Source of the DNA: Alphaproteobacteria bacterium
GTDB lineage: Bacteria > Pseudomonadota > Alphaproteobacteria > Rickettsiales > UBA8987
Direction: 5' to 3'
NCBI GenBank assembly: GCA_003531345.1
Contig: DQGZ01000228.1
Location: forward strand, 1-27,004
DNA: 27,004 bases
Shown piece by piece: positions 24,214 through 27,004 of the stretch. The notes below the pieces were generated by a model. The model searched no databases, was not told the origin of the DNA, and worked only from the letters and a program-made list of their open reading frames with translations. Both the position numbers and the translations under genes were made by a program. Within the stretch, counting starts at the first letter, position 1. Every line of letters starts with the position of its first letter.

Positions 24214-25116
24214 TTACTCCTTTTTGGTTAATTTCCTTATCATCAGCCTTTTCAACCTTCTTGGGTCAGCTTCTAATATTTCAAACTCAATTTCATCATT
24301 CATTTTAATTATCTCACCTTTGACTGGTATTCTGGAGGTGAGGTTGAATATCAGCCCGCCTATTGTGTCATATTCGTTATTTTCTGCTAGTTTTATATCC
24401 AGTTCTGTTTTCTTTATGATATCTTCAATATACATTCTTGAAGATACTTCATATTCATTATCATTCAGTTTATTGAATATAAGGTTGGTATCTTCCCTGA
24501 CATGCTCGTCTTCAATATTACCAACTATTTCCTCAATAATATCTTCTAGGGTAACTATACCTTCTGTTCCACCATATTCATCAACTACTATTGCAATGTG
24601 AACATGGCTCTGTTGCATGCGGATAAGCAGATTGCCTATTTTCATTGAAGCAGGAACAAACAGACATTTCCTAATAATATCAGCTATTTTCAATTTTGTT
24701 TTGTTGAAAAAACTGCGTGCAACATCTTTGATATGTATAAAACCCAGAACCTCATCAAGGTCACCTTTATATACTGGAATTCTGGTATAGGTTTTTCCTA
24801 ACAATTTTTCCTGAAGATTTTCAAAATCTATATCGCTGGGAATTGAAAATATATCAGACCTAGGGATCATTATATCTTCCACATAAAGCTCATTGAATTC
24901 CAAAATATTTCTGATAATTGCCTTTTGTCCATCTGGAATATCTTCCTCTGTATGTTGATTTTCATCAAGAATTTCCTCCAGAGACTCTCTGAGGCTTTGT
25001 TTTTGCCTGAAGTTAAATATATTTGTAATTCTGCTTATTGTGTTTAGAAGCTTTTCTTTAACCTCTCCCTGGTATTCCTTATCGTGTTTTTCAAATGTAT
25101 CTTCTTTGGTATTCAT
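24214..25116 (-). CDS. tlyC: TlyC/CorC-type CBS-domain protein (hemolysin C family)
   Basis: A 300-residue soluble protein of the HlyC/CorC family. It has a charged N-terminus (1-75), two CBS domains (about 80-137 and 145-203, the second containing DEYGGTEGIVTLEDIIEEIVG) and a C-terminal CorC_HlyC domain (about 215-295). There is no membrane DUF21 domain, matching the short CorC/TlyC form. In Rickettsia TlyC has been linked with haemolysis, whereas in E. coli CorC relates to magnesium/cobalt handling and membrane function; the CBS pair would bind an adenine nucleotide. It leads an operon followed after two bases by a cysteine-rich, probably metal-binding lipoprotein, which favours an ion-homeostasis role. 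A TATAAA at about 25128-25133 could be its -10 element, with very little leader. Confidence 0.93.
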   Translation of the reverse strand: MNTKEDTFEKHDKEYQGEVKEKLLNTISRITNIFNFRQKQSLRESLEEILDENQHTEEDIPDGQKAIIRNILEFNELYVEDIMIPRSDIFSIPSDIDFENLQEKLLGKTYTRIPVYKGDLDEVLGFIHIKDVARSFFNKTKLKIADIIRKCLFVPASMKIGNLLIRMQQSHVHIAIVVDEYGGTEGIVTLEDIIEEIVGNIEDEHVREDTNLIFNKLNDNEYEVSSRMYIEDIIKKTELDIKLAENNEYDTIGGLIFNLTSRIPVKGEIIKMNDEIEFEILEADPRRLKRLMIRKLTKKE

Positions 25117-25209
25117 GAACTTAAATTTATACCCTAAAAGGTGGATTGTATTTGATATTTACGCAAAAATCTATATCTAATATCATTAATTTTAATTAGT
25201 AATATCTGG

Positions 25210-25581
25210 ATGGCAAGTATAGGTACAAAATTATTTACTTTATTTTTTGGTCAGAAAGTTGGGGAAGATGTATTCGGAAACATATATTACCAAACTAGAA
25301 AGCCGCAAAGTACCGTTGGAAGGTATAATAAGAACAGAAGATGGGTTATTTTTAATGGTAAAAATGAACCTTCTAAGGTTCCTGCTGAATGGCATGGCTG
25401 GCTTCATTTTTCCTTTGACGAAATTCCTGATATCAAGGTAAAAGGATATTATTGGCAAAAATCTCATACCCCAAACCTTACTGGAAGTGACCTCATGTAC
25501 TTACCTTATGGTCATAAAGAATCCATAGGTAAAAGGGAAAAAGCTACTGGTGATTATAAACCATGGAAACCAAATCAATAA
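25210..25581 (+). CDS. NADH:ubiquinone oxidoreductase accessory protein, NDUFA12 family
   Basis: A 123-residue homologue of the mitochondrial complex I subunit NDUFA12 (B17.2), found in alphaproteobacteria but not in most other bacteria. The diagnostic text is present: NRRWVIFNG followed by SKVPAEWHGWLHFSFDE and YYWQKSHTPNLTGSDLMYLP. It acts on the peripheral arm of complex I at the inner membrane, either as a supernumerary subunit or an assembly factor. The ATG has no clear ribosome-binding site. It precedes mlaD by 18 bases, an order also common in other alphaproteobacteria, and diverges from tlyC across 93 bases in which I see only AT-rich sequence. Confidence 0.93.
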   Translation: MASIGTKLFTLFFGQKVGEDVFGNIYYQTRKPQSTVGRYNKNRRWVIFNGKNEPSKVPAEWHGWLHFSFDEIPDIKVKGYYWQKSHTPNLTGSDLMYLPYGHKESIGKREKATGDYKPWKPNQ

Positions 25582-25599
25582 CAACTAATAAAATATAAA

Positions 25600-26094
25600 A
25601 TGACTAAAAACTATTTTGAAACATTCGTGGGCTTTTCCGTAATATTCATAGCGATATATTTTATATTATTTGCAATGAATAATACTGGTACTAAAAATAA
25701 CTACGGTTATAGCCTTAATATAACTTTTGACAGGGTGGACGGACTTGCTGTAGGAAGTGATGTAAAAATAAGCGGTCTAAAAGTTGGAACTGTAACTGAA
25801 GCATCAATAGATGCTAAAACTTACTTAGCAAAAATAATCATTAATATTCGTGATGACGTGAAGATACCAGCAGACTCAACTGCTGAAATAATAAGTTCTG
25901 GTTTACTGGGTGATAAATATATAGCACTTGTACCTGGTGGCGATGATGAATATCTAAAAAATGGTGATAAAATATCTTTCTCACAAAGCTCTATTTCTAT
26001 TGAATCTTTAATAAGCAAGTTTATGTTCAGTTCAGATAATAAAGAAAAAAAATCTGAAAAAGATGAGCTAGAAACTGATGACATCTTCAAATAA
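25600..26094 (+). CDS. mlaD: MCE-domain lipid transport protein MlaD
   Basis: A 164-residue inner-membrane-anchored protein with one N-terminal membrane segment (about residues 8-26, FETFVGFSVIFIAIYFILF) and one MCE domain (about 38-118) marked by VDGLAVGSDVKISGLKVGTV and SSGLLGDKYIAL. MlaD forms a hexameric ring in the periplasm that binds phospholipid and passes it between the MlaFE transporter and the outer-membrane system. The acidic, lysine-rich last 25 residues are probably flexible. The length is typical of MlaD. No mlaE, mlaF or mlaC gene is adjacent. Its final 17 bases overlap the start of holB. Confidence 0.93.
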   Translation: MTKNYFETFVGFSVIFIAIYFILFAMNNTGTKNNYGYSLNITFDRVDGLAVGSDVKISGLKVGTVTEASIDAKTYLAKIIINIRDDVKIPADSTAEIISSGLLGDKYIALVPGGDDEYLKNGDKISFSQSSISIESLISKFMFSSDNKEKKSEKDELETDDIFK

Positions 26095-26998
26095 AAAAGA
26101 ATTATTTACCAGTATATTCTCAACTATTATCGGGCATAATAATATCAAAAATATACTGCTGGATTTTTACCTGAGAGATAGTATTCCTAGTTCTATTATA
26201 TTCTATGGAAATGAGGGAATAGGAAAGTTTAAAACGGCAGATACATTCTCTAAATTAATCTCAAGAAAAGAAGAAAAGGAAAATGACGAATTATCATTAT
26301 TTCAAATTGAGGATAGCCTCAATAAATATGATATTTCAACCCAAACTTATGAAGATATAAAGATAATTGAACCGAATGCTAACGGTATAATAACTTCTGA
26401 TAATATCAAGGATATAAAGAATATTACTAATTTTTCTTCATCCTATTCAAAATATAAAATAATTATCATCAACAAGGCAGAAAATTTAAACATACAGGCA
26501 GCTAATTCAATTTTAAAGATACTTGAGGAGCCAAGCAATAACACCCTGTTCATTTTGGTTTGTAATGACATTAACAAATTATATGAAACTATAAAATCAC
26601 GATGTATAAAAATAAGGTTCAATAATTTAAGTTTTAATGATTATAAGGCTATCCTGAAAGAGAATAATATAGAAGCAGATTATGACCTCTTTTCAAAAAC
26701 AAGTGGTTCTATAAGTAAAACAATTGATATATTAGAAAATAAAATATTGGAATCTGTAGATAGTTTTTTAGATATAATAAAAAGGGGAGATAATAATATT
26801 GGTTCATTAACTAAAATATCTGAAAAGTTCAAAGATCATAAAAAGAAAACAAACTACATACTTTTTTTAGATATTCTTACAAATGAGTTGTTAAAAAAAA
26901 ATAATAACAGGAAAATAATAGAGCTTATAGAAAAGCTAAATTATAAAAACACGGATATCTCAGATAATATAAAATCTATAAGATATAAGTGTTTATAA
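26078..26998 (+). CDS. holB: DNA polymerase III delta' subunit
   Basis: A 306-residue clamp-loader subunit of the AAA+ superfamily, which loads the DnaN clamp onto DNA. The degenerate P-loop FYGNEGIGKFKTA is at about 42-54, the delta'-type segment AENLNIQAANSILKILEEPSNN near 135-155 and the SRC motif in KSRCIKIRF near 185. The C-terminal domain is very Lys/Asn/Ile-rich and diverged. The region between the P-loop and the second motif has no cysteine, so the zinc module of typical delta' is missing. The gene is complete, ending two codons before the window edge. Its ATG lies inside mlaD (17-base overlap), which suggests translational coupling to a lipid-transport gene, an unusual neighbour. Confidence 0.87.
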   Translation: MTSSNKKELFTSIFSTIIGHNNIKNILLDFYLRDSIPSSIIFYGNEGIGKFKTADTFSKLISRKEEKENDELSLFQIEDSLNKYDISTQTYEDIKIIEPNANGIITSDNIKDIKNITNFSSSYSKYKIIIINKAENLNIQAANSILKILEEPSNNTLFILVCNDINKLYETIKSRCIKIRFNNLSFNDYKAILKENNIEADYDLFSKTSGSISKTIDILENKILESVDSFLDIIKRGDNNIGSLTKISEKFKDHKKKTNYILFLDILTNELLKKNNNRKIIELIEKLNYKNTDISDNIKSIRYKCL

Positions 26999-27004
26999 TT
27001 AGTA

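Overview
The window reads as chromosomal DNA of an AT-rich alphaproteobacterium, most probably of the order Rickettsiales or a close relative. The evidence is a DUF3576 lipoprotein, an NDUFA12-type complex I accessory protein next to an MlaD-type MCE protein, a TlyC/CorC-type CBS protein, an adrenodoxin-type ferredoxin, a GapB-like GAPDH, and above all a VirB4 ATPase followed by a giant (1992-residue) VirB6-family protein. No phage, transposase, integrase or CRISPR array was seen. Intergenic gaps are short.

Layout: 3-692 holds an unrecognised gene fused tightly to a [2Fe-2S] ferredoxin gene. 898-2996 (minus strand) carries a DUF3576 lipoprotein and dihydrolipoyl dehydrogenase. 2997-3316 is intergenic with a REP-like inverted repeat and a strong terminator for the rplU-rpmA operon (3317-3932, minus), which diverges from dnaN and rpiB (4075-5718, plus). 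5860-6792 is an orphan gene that diverges from glyA; glyA overlaps a convergent PIN-domain gene (8239-9105) tail to tail. A decayed gene (about 9167-9393) and rpsT follow. 9829-18232 is the type IV secretion pair virB4-virB6 (minus), divergent from transketolase. 20371-21950 (minus) is an alpha-oxoamine synthase gene interrupted at a run of ten G plus a small overlapping gene. GAPDH and tRNA-Val(GAC) follow (plus). 23310-25116 (minus) is a tightly packed tlyC / cysteine-rich lipoprotein / EEP-nuclease operon. 25210-26998 (plus) holds an NDUFA12 homologue, mlaD and holB.

How it fits together: rpiB, tkt and a GAPDH with a GapB-like cofactor pocket fit a gluconeogenesis-fed non-oxidative pentose phosphate pathway; glyA and an ALAS-like enzyme fit one-carbon and possibly haem supply; dnaN and holB belong to the replicative clamp system; virB4/virB6 belong to a type IV secretion system that must be completed elsewhere.

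The most notable observations are: (1) three exact TTAA-N7-TTAAC sites, the Caulobacter CtrA consensus, in the regulatory regions of glyA, tkt/virB4 and gap, which suggest coordinated control of central metabolism and secretion; (2) a SecA-like SEC-C zinc motif at the extreme C-terminus of the giant VirB6 protein; (3) a G10 tract that breaks the alpha-oxoamine synthase gene, with two G8 tracts in virB6; (4) a mini-metallothionein-like lipoprotein; (5) a freshly decayed gene between the PIN gene and rpsT.
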